From: Anaeromyxobacter diazotrophicus
GTDB lineage: Bacteria > Myxococcota > Myxococcia > Myxococcales > Anaeromyxobacteraceae
DNA: 64,000 nt
Reading direction: 5' to 3'
Assembly: GCF_013340205.1 (NCBI RefSeq)
Contig: NZ_BJTG01000002.1
Coordinates: 580,665 to 644,664 of the forward strand
Part shown: one piece after another, positions 63,439-64,000 of the stretch
Position numbering within the stretch: position 1 is the first letter of the stretch
Layout of the letters: each line of letters starts with the position of its first letter
Program-made: the position numbers and the translations under genes
The notes under the pieces: generated by a model
The model's database searches: none
Seen by the model: only the letters and a program-made list of their open reading frames with translations
Told to the model about the DNA's origin: nothing

Positions 63439-64000
63439 ATGCCCAAGAACCTTCTCCTCGCGGACGATTCCATCACCATCCAGAAGGTGGTGGGGATCAC
63501 GTTCGCGGGGGAGGACTTCCAGGTCACGGCGGTGGACAACGGCGAGGAGGCCCTGGCGCGAGCTCGCGAGCACGCGCCCGACGTCATCCTCGCCGACGTG
63601 GTGATGCCCCGGAAGAACGGGTACGAGCTGTGCGAGGCCGTGAAGGCCGACCCGGCGCTGCGGCACATCCCCGTCCTCCTGCTCGCCGGCACCTTCGAGG
63701 CCTTCGACGAGGGGCGCGCCCGCGCCGCGCACGCCGACGGCCACATCGCGAAGCCGTTCGAGAGCCAGGCCCTCCTCACCAAGGTGAAGGAGCTGCTCGC
63801 CGCGCCCGCTCCCGCCAGGTCCGCCGCCGCTGCCGCTCCCGCCCGCCCCGCCGCCGCGGCTCCGGTCCGGCCGGCGCCCGCCGCCGCTCCGGTGCGGCCC
63901 GCCGGGCCGCCGCCCGGGGCCCGTCCGCCGGCCGCCGCCCCGCCCGCCGGGGCGCCCCCGCGCGCCGCGCCGCGGCCCCCGCCGGGCGCGCCACCCGCCG
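63439..64000 (+). CDS. Response regulator with long Pro/Ala-rich linker (partial, runs off the end)
   Basis: 187 codons are visible and no stop is reached. The receiver domain is complete: LLLADDSITIQKVVGITFAG with the acidic pair (about residues 5-24), phospho-acceptor Asp in DVILADVVMPRKNGYELCEA (about 55) and Lys in HIAKPFESQALLTKVKEL (about 105). From about residue 120 onward the chain is almost only Ala and Pro with regular Arg (VRPAPAAAPVRPAG type). This build is common in myxobacterial polarity and motility regulators such as FrzS. The C-terminal domain lies beyond the window, so the identity is open. Confidence 0.85.
   Translation, partial: MPKNLLLADDSITIQKVVGITFAGEDFQVTAVDNGEEALARAREHAPDVILADVVMPRKNGYELCEAVKADPALRHIPVLLLAGTFEAFDEGRARAAHADGHIAKPFESQALLTKVKELLAAPAPARSAAAAAPARPAAAAPVRPAPAAAPVRPAGPPPGARPPAAAPPAGAPPRAAPRPPPGAPPA

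Overview
The window is very GC-rich (about 73-75% by eye, not computed). Gene spacing is tight and many genes start with GTG or TTG. The gene content points to the Myxococcota, most likely an Anaeromyxobacter-like deltaproteobacterium. Pointers are a lipoprotein, caspase and beta-barrel cluster, an ECF sigma factor with an anti-sigma-like partner, a receiver protein with a Pro/Ala-rich linker, a MutS2, an orphan groEL and a poly-HAMP chemoreceptor. Genus is inference. I see no prophage, insertion sequence, CRISPR array or rRNA operon. There is one tRNA, Ala(GGC).

Layout. 1-4.5 kb: end of a polysaccharide locus (ABC ATPase tail, two glycosyltransferases, an initiating phosphoglycosyl transferase), then a YrdC/Sua5 protein. 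4.6-13.7 kb: housekeeping and orphan enzymes (DUF1015, hemB, DUF4177-like, RDD, a double ATP-grasp ligase, a P1/DmpA peptidase, a 37-aa basic protein, an RsmB-type methyltransferase) and an outer-membrane barrel. 13.8-25 kb: tRNA-Ala, a chemoreceptor, a second ATP-grasp protein, a radical SAM protein, YggX, an XRE regulator, moeA, RNase R and a TSUP permease. 25-37 kb: two branched-chain-amino-acid-type ABC importers on opposite strands. They flank two outer-membrane porin-like proteins, and only one substrate-binding protein is present for both. 37-42.5 kb: a four-helix-bundle (S23) gene between simple-repeat arrays, mutS2 and small membrane or lipoproteins. 42.5-54 kb: a glycosyltransferase plus deacetylase-flippase fusion, an ECF sigma/anti-sigma pair, a caspase-barrel fusion with a Cys-rich lipoprotein and a barrel protein, an adenylate cyclase and a NamZ-type muramidase. 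54-64 kb: nadD, a DsbA-like protein, a ClpA-like unfoldase, a zincin, groEL, a REC-GGDEF protein, a CheW-like protein and the start of a response regulator.

The most unusual content lies in the non-coding DNA. Arrays of the hexamer GGTCGA/GGTCGC occur at six intergenic sites. A related repeat has become a coding linker in the Clp gene. Two of the arrays sit beside inverted copies of a ~300-bp element (46970-47269 and 51158-51459, about 92% identical by eye). These copies bracket the caspase/lipoprotein/barrel block, and a hairpin inside them shows a compensatory base-pair change. The S23 gene between two other arrays has a perfect 15-bp inverted repeat that would hide its ribosome binding site and start codon. 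Palindromes beginning GTAGGG recur near gene ends, and two supply a TAG stop codon.
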